From an alpha proteobacterium HIMB59 (lineage in GTDB: Bacteria; Pseudomonadota; Alphaproteobacteria; HIMB59): a DNA stretch of 64,000 bases. Of this stretch, positions 52,247 to 60,469 are shown in pieces. The notes under the pieces were generated by a model. The model was not told the DNA's origin, searched no databases, and saw nothing but the letters and a program-made list of their open reading frames with translations. The DNA lies in the NCBI GenBank assembly GCA_000299115.1, contig CP003801.1, positions 992,001-1,056,000 on the forward strand, given 5' to 3'. Position 1 is the stretch's first letter, and the number at the start of each line of letters is the position of its first letter. The translations under genes were made by a program, and so were the position numbers.

Positions 52247-52891
52247 ATGAAAAAGATTCAAAGTTATTTTATAAGTGGAATTTTAATTGTTGCTCCTTTG
52301 GCTCTTTCTCTTTACGTTGCTTGGGTCGTTGTTGGTCTAGCAGACAAAATCTTTAGACCTTTTATTCCTTTAGATAAATTCGGCATTCCTTCAGAAATTC
52401 CTGGGGTAGGTCTTATAGTAGCTTTTCTATTTTTCACTATTTTAGGTGCGATAGCAGGAAGTTTTTTTGGACGTTTATATCATCGTATTGTCGATGCGAC
52501 ACTATCCAAAATTCCTGGCCTTAACTCTATTTATAATACAGTTAAGCAAATCATAGAAACCTTCGCTACAACTCAATCCAATGCCTTTAAAGAAGTGGTA
52601 TTGATCGAATATCCCCAAAAAGACATGTATGCCTTAGCATTTCTGACTAGTGAAACTAAAGGAGAAATAGCAGTTAGAAAAAATAAAAAGATGATTAATG
52701 TATTTATGCCGTCTACACCAAACCCCACAACAGGTTTTCTGATGTTTGTCCCTTTATCTAAATGCACAAAACTATCAATGTCAGTAGATCAAGCTATTAA
52801 ATATATTATTTCTGCTGGCTTGGTTACACCTTCCGCACCAACAATCAAAAAAGCATTACCAAAGACTAAAAAAAAATTAACTAAAAAGTAA
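52247..52891 (+). CDS. DUF502 membrane protein
   Basis: This 214-residue protein has two N-terminal membrane segments (FISGILIVAPLALSLYVAWVVV, about 7-28; GVGLIVAFLFFTILGAIAGSFF, about 54-75) and a cytosolic or periplasmic domain of about 130 residues. Family motifs are IPGLNSIYNTVKQI, VLIEYPQKDMYALAFLT and FMPSTPNPTTGFLMFVP. DUF502 is often next to recG in Alphaproteobacteria, as here; its role is not known. The C-terminus is highly Lys-rich. It is convergent with recG, with a 15-base overlap. Confidence 0.9.
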   Translation: MKKIQSYFISGILIVAPLALSLYVAWVVVGLADKIFRPFIPLDKFGIPSEIPGVGLIVAFLFFTILGAIAGSFFGRLYHRIVDATLSKIPGLNSIYNTVKQIIETFATTQSNAFKEVVLIEYPQKDMYALAFLTSETKGEIAVRKNKKMINVFMPSTPNPTTGFLMFVPLSKCTKLSMSVDQAIKYIISAGLVTPSAPTIKKALPKTKKKLTKK

Positions 52892-54946
52892 TTTTATCGC
52901 TTCTTGTTGTTTAAAAAATAAAAGTAATTGATAAATTTTTTGTTGATATTCTTTATCTTCAAATTTCTTATTAGATATAACTTCTTTTACATAATCAAAA
53001 CATTCTCTAATCAATTCTTGATCATTCATAGTATCCACAAACTTAAATAAAGAGTCACCACTTTGACGATAACCAAGCACGTCTCCAGTTCCTCTTATCT
53101 CTAAATCTTTTTCTGCTAATTGAAAGCCATCTAAATTATTTTTAAATACTTTAAGACGCTCTTTAGATGTATCGGTAATATTTTCGCCATAAATAGCAAA
53201 ACAATAACCTTGCTCGTTTCCTCTTCCGACTCTTCCTCTTAATTGATGAAGTTGTGATAATCCAAATTTTTCTGAGTTCTCTATGACAACTGTATTTGCA
53301 TTTTTATTATCTATTCCAACTTCTATGACTGTTGTGGCAACCAAAATACTTATTTTTCCAGATTTAAATTCATTGATAATGTTTTCTTTATCAATAGCTT
53401 TCATTTTTCCATGAAGCAAACCAACTTTCGAACCAAATACTTTTTGCAAAGACTGAAATCTAGACTCTACATCTTTATAACTTTGATTTTCGGACTCTTC
53501 TACAAGAGGGCATATCCAATATATTTGATTTTTATCTGTTATGGATTTTCTTAAGTAAATAATAAGATCTTTAATTTTTTCGGTATTTGAAACTTTTGTA
53601 ATAATAGGTTTTTGAAAAGCTGGTCTTTCATTTAAAACTACTTGTTCGATTTCTCCATATTGAGCTAGCGCTAATGTTCTTGGAATAGGAGTAGCCGACA
53701 TTAACAGAATATTAGTGTTAATGCCTTTTTCTCCTAAAATTAATCTTTGTTTTACACCAAAACGATGTTGTTCATCAATGATGACATATTTTAATTGATT
53801 AAACGTTAAGTTTTCTTGAAAGATAGCATGAGTTCCAACAATAAAATTATATTTTTTATCTTTAATATTTTGATAAATAACATCTTTGTTTTTGGTACTG
53901 CCTGTTAATAGAACGGCATTAATTTCATTTAGTTGAATAAGATTTTTAAGATTTTCATATATTTGATTTGCCAATATTTCAGTTGGAGCCATGTAGGCAA
54001 CTTGATATCCTTTAATTATAAAGGGAACAGCTGTTAATAAGGATACAATTGTTTTTCCAGATCCAACATCTCCTTGTAATAAGATTGTTTCACGATAATG
54101 ACTATTATTTAATGAATTTATTTCTTTGATAATTGTTTTTTGTTTTTCCGTCAGTTTAAAGGGTAGTTTGACGAGTAACTGTTTTTGAGATGAAAAATCT
54201 AAATCTAAACTATCATCCTTTTTTTTAGTTTTTTCTTTTAAATAGCGAATGGCGAAATAGTTGGAAATCAACTCATCAGCAGCAAGTCTTTTTCTAAATA
54301 GTTCTTTTTTTTCTACATCTTTGTTATTTTCAGGAAAATGTAATTTTAAAATTGACTCATAGAAACTATGAAAATTGAACTTATTAAGAATTGACTCTGA
54401 TATCCATTCTTCATATTTCCCAATGTAAGTTTTTCCAAAGTCAAAAATTTTTTTTAAGTCTTTTAGATGTATTCCCCTTGTTAGTGGATATATGTTTTCA
54501 AAACTTCTGAGTTTTTCCTCATTTTCTATTTCCTCTATATAATCTGGATGGGCAATACCAATATTGCCTTTATAAAATGAAACTTTCCCACTAACTATGA
54601 ATTCTTTGTTTTCAGGAAACTTATTTCTTAAAAAGTTCCCTTTAATAGAGAAATATATCAAATTTATGACTAATTTTCCTTTACTACACTCAATAACATA
54701 AGGCAATTTGGGATTAAAAGGGTAGTGATGTTTTTTTACTTTTAAAGAAGTTGTGATTATTTGACCTTTTTCTAATTTTCTAAAATCTATGTCTTGTGTT
54801 CGATCGATTACTCTTGAGGGCAAGATATAAAAAGCATCTATAACGGAATTAATTCCTAAATTTCTGAGATAACTGGCTTTTTTAGGCCCTATGCCTTTAA
54901 GTTTATCTACATTTTGATATAAGAACTTAAAATTATTTTCATTCAT
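52877..54946 (-). CDS. recG: ATP-dependent DNA helicase RecG
   Basis: This 689-residue superfamily 2 helicase reverses stalled replication forks and branches Holliday junctions. The N-terminal wedge contains LKGIGPKKASYLRNLGI and an OB-like part. Helicase motif I is LLQGDVGSGKT, motif II IIDEQHRFG, motif III LLMSATPIPRT, and motif VI QLRGRVGRG. RGTGDVLGYRQSG follows in the C-terminal TRG region. Length equals E. coli RecG (693). Its ATG (54946 on the minus strand) overlaps the ATG of sdhE by two bases in CATG. SSB, encoded at 8.7 kb, is its known partner. Confidence 0.97.
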   Translation of the reverse strand: MNENNFKFLYQNVDKLKGIGPKKASYLRNLGINSVIDAFYILPSRVIDRTQDIDFRKLEKGQIITTSLKVKKHHYPFNPKLPYVIECSKGKLVINLIYFSIKGNFLRNKFPENKEFIVSGKVSFYKGNIGIAHPDYIEEIENEEKLRSFENIYPLTRGIHLKDLKKIFDFGKTYIGKYEEWISESILNKFNFHSFYESILKLHFPENNKDVEKKELFRKRLAADELISNYFAIRYLKEKTKKKDDSLDLDFSSQKQLLVKLPFKLTEKQKTIIKEINSLNNSHYRETILLQGDVGSGKTIVSLLTAVPFIIKGYQVAYMAPTEILANQIYENLKNLIQLNEINAVLLTGSTKNKDVIYQNIKDKKYNFIVGTHAIFQENLTFNQLKYVIIDEQHRFGVKQRLILGEKGINTNILLMSATPIPRTLALAQYGEIEQVVLNERPAFQKPIITKVSNTEKIKDLIIYLRKSITDKNQIYWICPLVEESENQSYKDVESRFQSLQKVFGSKVGLLHGKMKAIDKENIINEFKSGKISILVATTVIEVGIDNKNANTVVIENSEKFGLSQLHQLRGRVGRGNEQGYCFAIYGENITDTSKERLKVFKNNLDGFQLAEKDLEIRGTGDVLGYRQSGDSLFKFVDTMNDQELIRECFDYVKEVISNKKFEDKEYQQKIYQLLLFFKQQEAIKLLFS

Positions 54947-55190
54947 GACAGATATTCAAAATAGATTAAAAAAATTAAAATATCGATGCCAAACATTAGG
55001 CATAAAAGAACTTGACGTTACTTTTTCTAAGATATTTCAAAAAATAGAAAACTCACAAAAAATTGAAGATATCTCTCTTTTAGAGGATTTGGTCGAAAAG
55101 GAGACTCAATTAATCCTTGATATTTTTTTTCATCCAGAGATGGAAGATCTAAGGTCAAAATATAAGACTATTATAAATCTCTCAAAATAA
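54945..55190 (+). CDS. sdhE: Flavinylation factor SdhE
   Basis: This 81-residue helical protein helps attach FAD to succinate dehydrogenase (and fumarate reductase). The typical opening RLKKLKYRCQTLGIKELDVTFSKIF corresponds to the RGxxExD region of SdhE; here the RGTKEL is TLGIKEL with the Glu kept. The conserved order recG-sdhE-mfd in Alphaproteobacteria supports the call. The stop overlaps the mfd start (TAATG). It has no Shine-Dalgarno and its start overlaps recG's. Confidence 0.85.
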   Translation: MTDIQNRLKKLKYRCQTLGIKELDVTFSKIFQKIENSQKIEDISLLEDLVEKETQLILDIFFHPEMEDLRSKYKTIINLSK

Positions 55191-58100
55191 TGAATTTTGA
55201 AAAACCTTCTGTCGTTTTATGTGAAGATGATAAATCTGCTTTAGATTTATATAACATTCTTATTTCAATTTATCCCCAAGACGATATCTGCTATTTTCCT
55301 GCACACGACTCTCTTCCGTTTAGTGATGAAAAATCTAGTAAAGAGATCTTATTGGAAAGATCATTTCAATTAATTAAACTCCAAAAGCAAAATATAATAA
55401 TTATCAGTTGCAATAATTTACTTAAAAAATTTTTAATTCAGCATGACAGTAAACATTATTTTAAACTAAATGTTAATCAAGAGATCAAATTAAGTGAAAT
55501 TCTTGAAACTTTAGTTAGTTTTGAACATGTTAATAATGCGAATGTTTATAATCGATGTGAATTTTCTCATAGAGGGGATATTCTTGATATATATAACTAT
55601 CATCATAATCCTTATCGAATTTCTTTTTTTGATAATACAATTGAGTCAATTAAAGAATTTTCTCCCCAAACGCAATTAACTAATAAAAAATCCTTGGACT
55701 CCATTACAATTGTTAATCCAAATTTTGAAAATAACATCAGCTCAAGTCAAGGGATTTCACTTTTATCTTATTTAGAAAATCGGGATATCTATAGTTTTAA
55801 TCGTTCAGATATAGTTCTATTTGATCGTATTAATTTTTTTAAATCAATATATGAAAAAACAGAATTAGCTAATCCTTATAATTCGTATTACTTGGATAAT
55901 GAGGATATAAAAGATATTAATTTTATTAATATACAATCATCATCACCTATTTTTTCATTTACAAAAAACATTATTACTCTGGAACAACTTAAAAATGAAA
56001 AAAAGAAAATTTTTATTCACCAAGGAAATAATTCCTCAAGTTTACAAAAAGAATACGATGAAAAAATTAAGGTTAACCCTTCTTTTGAGGGTAATTTAAC
56101 TTTTCAATCCACAGTAATATCTAAAAATTATGAATTAGATAATTCTATTCACTTAAACTTATACTCAAAAAATATAAATAAAGACAAAACTAGTCAGGTT
56201 ATTAATTTTAATGACCTTAATCTTGGTGATGCTGTTGTTCATCATAAGCATGGAATAGGTAGATTTATTTCCATCGATCGAATTGATGTTGAAAGAAGGA
56301 CCAGGGAATTTATAAGATTAATTTATAGAAATAATGACAAATTACTTCTTCCTATAGAAAATTTGAATTTAATTAGTCGATATGGCTTTGACGACAATAA
56401 TCTCATTTTAGATAAACTTGGTTCTAATGATTGGTTACTCCGAAAAAGCTCTGTAAAAAAGAGAATTAAATTTTTAGCTAATAAATTAATTAAAAATGCC
56501 GCCAAGCGTGACTCTATAAATATAAATCCCTTAAATTACTCTCAATTAGAATTAGATAAATTTAATGAAAAATTTGAATTTGTTGAGACAGAAGATCAAT
56601 TAACGGCTATTGAAAAATCACTTCATGATTTAACTCAAGAAAAACCAGCTAATCGTTTGATATGTGGAGATGTAGGTTTTGGTAAAACGGAAGTTGCATT
56701 ACGTATTGCTTGTGCAACGTATCTTTCAGGATATCAATTTGTAATCGTAGTTCCGACTACATTATTAGCTTTACAACATAGTAGGACATTTGTATCTAGA
56801 TTTTCAATTTTCAATACTCCAGTAGCTACTCTTTCACGCTTTACATCATCAAAAGAAAAAAAACAAATCTTAGAAGGTTTAAAAAATGGAGATACCCAAA
56901 TTCTTATTGCTACCCATAGTCTTTTTAAAAAGGATATTGAATTTAATAATCTTGGGACCTTGATAATTGATGAAGAACAAAAATTTGGAGTAGATCAAAA
57001 AGAGTTTTTAATTAATAAGTATCCTCACATCCATTTATTTTCTCTATCAGCCACTCCTATACCGAGAACACTCCAAATGTCATTGCTTGGTTTAAAAGAT
57101 TTGAGTGTAATTGGTACTCCTCCTTCCAACAGAATTAGTATTCGAACTTATGTTCAAAAATATGAACAAGTTTCTTTTTTAACTGCAATCACAAATGAAA
57201 TATCGAGGGGAGGGCAAGTATTTATTGTTGTTCCACGAATTAGCCATATCCCATTTGTTGAAAATGAACTTAAAAAACTTCAATTAGACGTGTCCTATGG
57301 GGTTGGACACAGTAAGATGAAAGAAAAAGAGATAGAGGATGTGTTCCTTTCTTTCACCAATGGCGAAATACAGTGTTTGATTTCTACAAATATTATTGAG
57401 TCAGGCATTGATATAAAAAATGCAAATACACTAATAATTTTCAATTCCAATTTGTTTGGACTTTCACAATTATATCAATTACGAGGAAGAGTCGGGCGCT
57501 CTAATCGAAGGGCTTATGCTTATCTATTCCATGATAGCGAAAAATTAATAAATAAAACTGCATTAAAAAAACTACAAGTATTAGCCAATTATGAAAATTT
57601 AGGCTCTAACTTTCAATTAGCCAATGAAGACTTAGAAATTAGAGGAGCCGGAAATCTATTGGGAGATGAACAAAGTGGCCATGTAAAAGAAATAGGTATC
57701 GAATTATATCAAAGCATGTTGAAAGAAGAGGTAGAAAGACTTAAGAGCCATAGTACTGAAGAAGAAGAAATTTTTGAAGAATTTGAATTTAATGCATTTT
57801 TTGAATACTACATTCCAAAAGATTACATATCCGATGATGTATCTAGATTAATAATTTATAGAAAATTAACTAACGCTGTATCAAATAACGAATTAAAAAG
57901 TGTTCTTTATGAAATGGAAGATAGATATGGGAGTTACCCCTTAGAAGTCAATAATCTCATAAATCTATTGAATATAAAAATTCTATCTATTTCTTTAGGT
58001 ATAATTAAGATAAATCTTCAGAAAAAATATATAGATTTAGTATTCCATAAAGTTAATCAAAACGTTTCAACTATTCTTCTGGATATGGTTCAACAAAATT

Positions 58101-58201
58101 TTATAAAAATGAAATCTTCAAAAGCTATTCAAATTAATAATGTAGAAAAAGAGGATCTTTTTTATAGTATTAAGTTATTCTATAAAAAGTTAGGCTCTTA
58201 A
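55190..58201 (+). CDS. mfd: Transcription-repair coupling factor Mfd
   Basis: This 1003-residue protein removes RNA polymerase stalled at DNA lesions and recruits UvrA. The RNA polymerase-interaction domain starts near residue 345 (LGDAVVHHKHGIGRF). The translocase has CGDVGFGKTEVA (motif I), LIIDEEQKFGV (II), SLSATPIPRTL (III) and QLRGRVGRSNRRAYAYLF (VI). The final TRCF domain begins EIFEEFEFNAFFEYYIP. The part before the polymerase domain is about 125 residues shorter than E. coli's, so the UvrB-like module is reduced. uvrA is in this window at 5.9-8.7 kb. It overlaps sdhE by one base. Confidence 0.96.
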   Translation: MNFEKPSVVLCEDDKSALDLYNILISIYPQDDICYFPAHDSLPFSDEKSSKEILLERSFQLIKLQKQNIIIISCNNLLKKFLIQHDSKHYFKLNVNQEIKLSEILETLVSFEHVNNANVYNRCEFSHRGDILDIYNYHHNPYRISFFDNTIESIKEFSPQTQLTNKKSLDSITIVNPNFENNISSSQGISLLSYLENRDIYSFNRSDIVLFDRINFFKSIYEKTELANPYNSYYLDNEDIKDINFINIQSSSPIFSFTKNIITLEQLKNEKKKIFIHQGNNSSSLQKEYDEKIKVNPSFEGNLTFQSTVISKNYELDNSIHLNLYSKNINKDKTSQVINFNDLNLGDAVVHHKHGIGRFISIDRIDVERRTREFIRLIYRNNDKLLLPIENLNLISRYGFDDNNLILDKLGSNDWLLRKSSVKKRIKFLANKLIKNAAKRDSININPLNYSQLELDKFNEKFEFVETEDQLTAIEKSLHDLTQEKPANRLICGDVGFGKTEVALRIACATYLSGYQFVIVVPTTLLALQHSRTFVSRFSIFNTPVATLSRFTSSKEKKQILEGLKNGDTQILIATHSLFKKDIEFNNLGTLIIDEEQKFGVDQKEFLINKYPHIHLFSLSATPIPRTLQMSLLGLKDLSVIGTPPSNRISIRTYVQKYEQVSFLTAITNEISRGGQVFIVVPRISHIPFVENELKKLQLDVSYGVGHSKMKEKEIEDVFLSFTNGEIQCLISTNIIESGIDIKNANTLIIFNSNLFGLSQLYQLRGRVGRSNRRAYAYLFHDSEKLINKTALKKLQVLANYENLGSNFQLANEDLEIRGAGNLLGDEQSGHVKEIGIELYQSMLKEEVERLKSHSTEEEEIFEEFEFNAFFEYYIPKDYISDDVSRLIIYRKLTNAVSNNELKSVLYEMEDRYGSYPLEVNNLINLLNIKILSISLGIIKINLQKKYIDLVFHKVNQNVSTILLDMVQQNFIKMKSSKAIQINNVEKEDLFYSIKLFYKKLGS

Positions 58202-58202
58202 T

Positions 58203-58400
58203 ATGGAAGACATGAATCAACAGCTGCCAAAAACTAATGCAGAGTGGTTAGTATACTATCAATCAATTTTAGCTGAATTGACTGAAAATCAAAAAAAAAT
58301 AGGTGAACCGATTACCCCAGATGAATTTTTTGAACTCCCAATAAAAAGAAAACAAAAATATATTAAAAAATTATATTTTAAGATAGGCGATGCAGAATAG
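58203..58400 (+). CDS. Small protein after mfd, unknown
   Basis: This 65-residue frame starts one base after the mfd stop and overlaps the next gene by 11 bases. It is not recognised. It is charged, has no signal or membrane segment, and its sequence (TNAEWLVYYQSILAEL, then PDEFFELPIKRKQKYIKKLYF) suggests two helices. A start at the fourth codon (ATG 58212) is also possible. The tight packing between two real genes supports it, but no family evidence was seen. Confidence 0.6.
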   Translation: MEDMNQQLPKTNAEWLVYYQSILAELTENQKKIGEPITPDEFFELPIKRKQKYIKKLYFKIGDAE

Positions 58401-59367
58401 TTATATTCCCAATATAGATATCTCTTCTTTAATATCTTCTGATTTTAATGATGATAGTTATAAAAATGTTGCAAAGGAAATAAAAAAGGCATCTGAAGAG
58501 ATTGGTTTTTTTACAGTGACTGGCCATGGGATCTCCAATGCTAAGATTGATAAATTACTCTCTACTTGTAGACATTTTTTTCATTCTCCAGATAAAGAAA
58601 AATTAAAGATTGCTCCTAAAAAGTGGAATCCAAATACAAATACAGTTTATCGAGGATATTTTCCTAGTTCTGTTAATGGGAAAGAAGGTTTAGATATTGG
58701 CGATCCTCAATTATCTGATGACATGAAAGATCTCTTAGTAAAAGAAAAATTTGAGGTCAATCATGATATGTCCTACTTAAATCCTGAGTGGCAAATTGTT
58801 ATTGATGATTATTATAATTCTATTTTTGAACTGGGAATGAGATTATTCAAATCGATTATTAGCGTCTACTCCTCAAATTTAGATTTGGCCAATAAAGCTT
58901 TTATAAGACCAAAAACACTATCTACGCTAAGATTTAATTTTTATCCAAAACAAGAAAAACCAGTTGAAATATCAGAACAAGATGGAGTTGCTTTAGGTTG
59001 TGAGACGCATGTTGATAGTGGAATAATGACAATCTTATACCAAGATAAGAAAGGCGGTCTTCAAGTTCAAAATCGCCATACGTTAGAATGGCATGATGTA
59101 CCTCATGATCCAAATGCTTATGTTGTTAATAGCGGTTTAGCTCTTGAATATCTAACTAATGGAAAGATGAAAGCTACCAATCATCGTGTATTATTTAACC
59201 AAGAAGAAAGAATTTCTATCCCCTTTTTCTTTGAGCCTTCTTATGATTTCAAATTAGATCCTAAATATTTAGAAATAGAAGAAGAACAAAAATATGATAT
59301 TGACAATTATGAGGATTTTTTGACAAACTCATTAAAGAAATTTGTTGAATATGACAGACCTAATTAA
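58390..59367 (+). CDS. Isopenicillin N synthase-family Fe(II) oxygenase
   Basis: This 325-residue oxidase/oxygenase has the double-stranded beta-helix fold of the 2-oxoglutarate/Fe(II) group. The iron ligands are His207 and Asp209 (CETHVDSGIMTILYQ) and His265 (ATNHRVLFN). Arg274 in RISIPFF is the usual co-substrate anchor. The N-terminal part ASEEIGFFTVTGHGIS is the typical DIOX_N region. The substrate is unknown; bacterial members hydroxylate or desaturate diverse amino acids and metabolites. It overlaps the upstream small gene, and its 3' end overlaps the lipoprotein gene by 17 bases. Confidence 0.9.
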   Translation: MQNSYIPNIDISSLISSDFNDDSYKNVAKEIKKASEEIGFFTVTGHGISNAKIDKLLSTCRHFFHSPDKEKLKIAPKKWNPNTNTVYRGYFPSSVNGKEGLDIGDPQLSDDMKDLLVKEKFEVNHDMSYLNPEWQIVIDDYYNSIFELGMRLFKSIISVYSSNLDLANKAFIRPKTLSTLRFNFYPKQEKPVEISEQDGVALGCETHVDSGIMTILYQDKKGGLQVQNRHTLEWHDVPHDPNAYVVNSGLALEYLTNGKMKATNHRVLFNQEERISIPFFFEPSYDFKLDPKYLEIEEEQKYDIDNYEDFLTNSLKKFVEYDRPN

Positions 59368-59809
59368 AAAATTAATAGTCTTATCATCTATACTTTTTAT
59401 AAGTTGCAACAACATGATCGATGGTGTTAATAAATCTGATACCCAAAAAATAAATACAGTGAAATACGGTACTCTCGTTGCCGCGGAACCCGTTAAAATC
59501 AAAGGTGAGGATGATGGGCTAGGTGCTATTACTGGGGGATTATTAGGTGCTGTTATTGGTTGCGGTGAAGGTATTTTTGATGACGAATGTCGCGATACAG
59601 TAGCTGTTGTTGGTGCTATTGGTGGAGCCATTATAGGGAATGCGGTAGCATCAAGACTTGGTGATCATAATGGTTTTCAATATGTTGTAGATATTGAAGA
59701 CAGCGATGAAGATATATCTATAGTTCAGTCAGGAGATGAGCAAATCCCAATCGGATCAAAAGTTACTATCTCCATAGGAACAAATACAAGAATAATAATT
59801 TCGGAATAA
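59351..59809 (+). CDS. Putative lipoprotein with glycine zipper
   Basis: This 152-residue protein starts at ATG 59351, inside the end of the oxygenase gene; an earlier TTG (59342) is less likely. The N-terminus MTDLIKKLIVLSSILFISC ends in a weak lipobox with Cys19. Gly-rich segments LGAITGGLLGAVIG and VGAIGGAIIGNAVASRLG form a two-pass glycine zipper similar to outer-membrane SlyB/Rcp-type lipoproteins. The C-terminal part (YVVDIEDSDEDISIVQSG, PIGSKVTISIG) is beta-rich. Its role is likely structural in the envelope. Three cysteines besides the lipobox one are unusual for this protein size. Confidence 0.75.
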   Translation: MTDLIKKLIVLSSILFISCNNMIDGVNKSDTQKINTVKYGTLVAAEPVKIKGEDDGLGAITGGLLGAVIGCGEGIFDDECRDTVAVVGAIGGAIIGNAVASRLGDHNGFQYVVDIEDSDEDISIVQSGDEQIPIGSKVTISIGTNTRIIISE

Positions 59810-59819
59810 TTATTTTAAG

Positions 59820-59909
59820 TGGCGGAAGGACTGGGATTCGAACCCAGGAAAGAGTTGCCCCTTTGCCGGTTTTCAAGACCGGTGCTTTCAACCGCTCAGC
59901 CATCCTTCC
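59820..59909 (-). tRNA. tRNA-Ser (anticodon TGA)
   Basis: Read on the minus strand, the acceptor GGAAGGA pairs with TCCTTCC. The D-arm includes GGCTGAGCGGTTGAAAG, and the anticodon stem CCGGT/ACCGG has loop CTTGAAA (anticodon TGA). A long variable arm typical of serine tRNAs (GGGGCAACTC region) and the T-arm CTGGGTTCGAATCCCAG follow. The discriminator is G and CCA is encoded (complement of 59820-59822). Length is 90 bases. serS at 1.2-2.5 kb would charge it. Confidence 0.97.
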
Positions 59910-59974
59910 GAATAAGCAGTAATAGACGTTATTTAATAACGATTATAATTTAAAAAACAACCTGAAATTAAAAA

Positions 59975-60358
59975 CTAAGCCTTAGTACCGTCAACTTTTC
60001 TTAAGCTAAAAATTGTTCCTAGCATAAAAACGATAACAGAGGAGGGGAATAATAAATATCCAATAGTGTAAGTATCAGGATAGTATTGCATTCCAAAATA
60101 AAGAACTATGGCATTTAATAAACATAACAGCAATAAGATGTAATTTACGCCAAGCTTGCTTAAGGCAGATGCAAGAGGCTTAAGTATTACCATTAAAGCG
60201 CTAACAGCAAAGATTACGGCAGGGATGACATTCATTAAAAGCCCCATTGATTCTGAATAAGTATAATCAGAAAGAGATTCCCATGGCAAAACCATAGATA
60301 AAAACATCATTATTATTGAGGTATAAACAAATCTTTTGCCTACATTTGATAATTCCAT
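59975..60358 (-). CDS. Small four-helix membrane protein, unknown
   Basis: This 127-residue protein has four hydrophobic helices (about 9-25, 42-60, 72-88, 97-118) and short loops, with a basic C-terminus. No family motif was recognised. The helix layout resembles small uncharacterised membrane proteins of marine bacteria, but no function is suggested. It stands alone on the minus strand, between tRNA-Ser and mltB, with about 110 bases to the divergent mltB gene. Confidence 0.7.
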   Translation of the reverse strand: MELSNVGKRFVYTSIIMMFLSMVLPWESLSDYTYSESMGLLMNVIPAVIFAVSALMVILKPLASALSKLGVNYILLLLCLLNAIVLYFGMQYYPDTYTIGYLLFPSSVIVFMLGTIFSLRKVDGTKA

Positions 60359-60469
60359 GTATACAATATACCAGAAAAGAGAGAATTAGCAAAAGTATAC
60401 TTACAAAACAGATCAAAAAGATCATTCTAAAAGATATATAATCAATGTCTAAATAAGGAATCTAAGACT

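Noticed and set aside
59332-59631. 99-residue minus-strand frame opposite the glycine-zipper lipoprotein
   Set aside because: Its composition mirrors the Gly-rich repeats of the plus-strand gene; it has no ribosome site and no family features.
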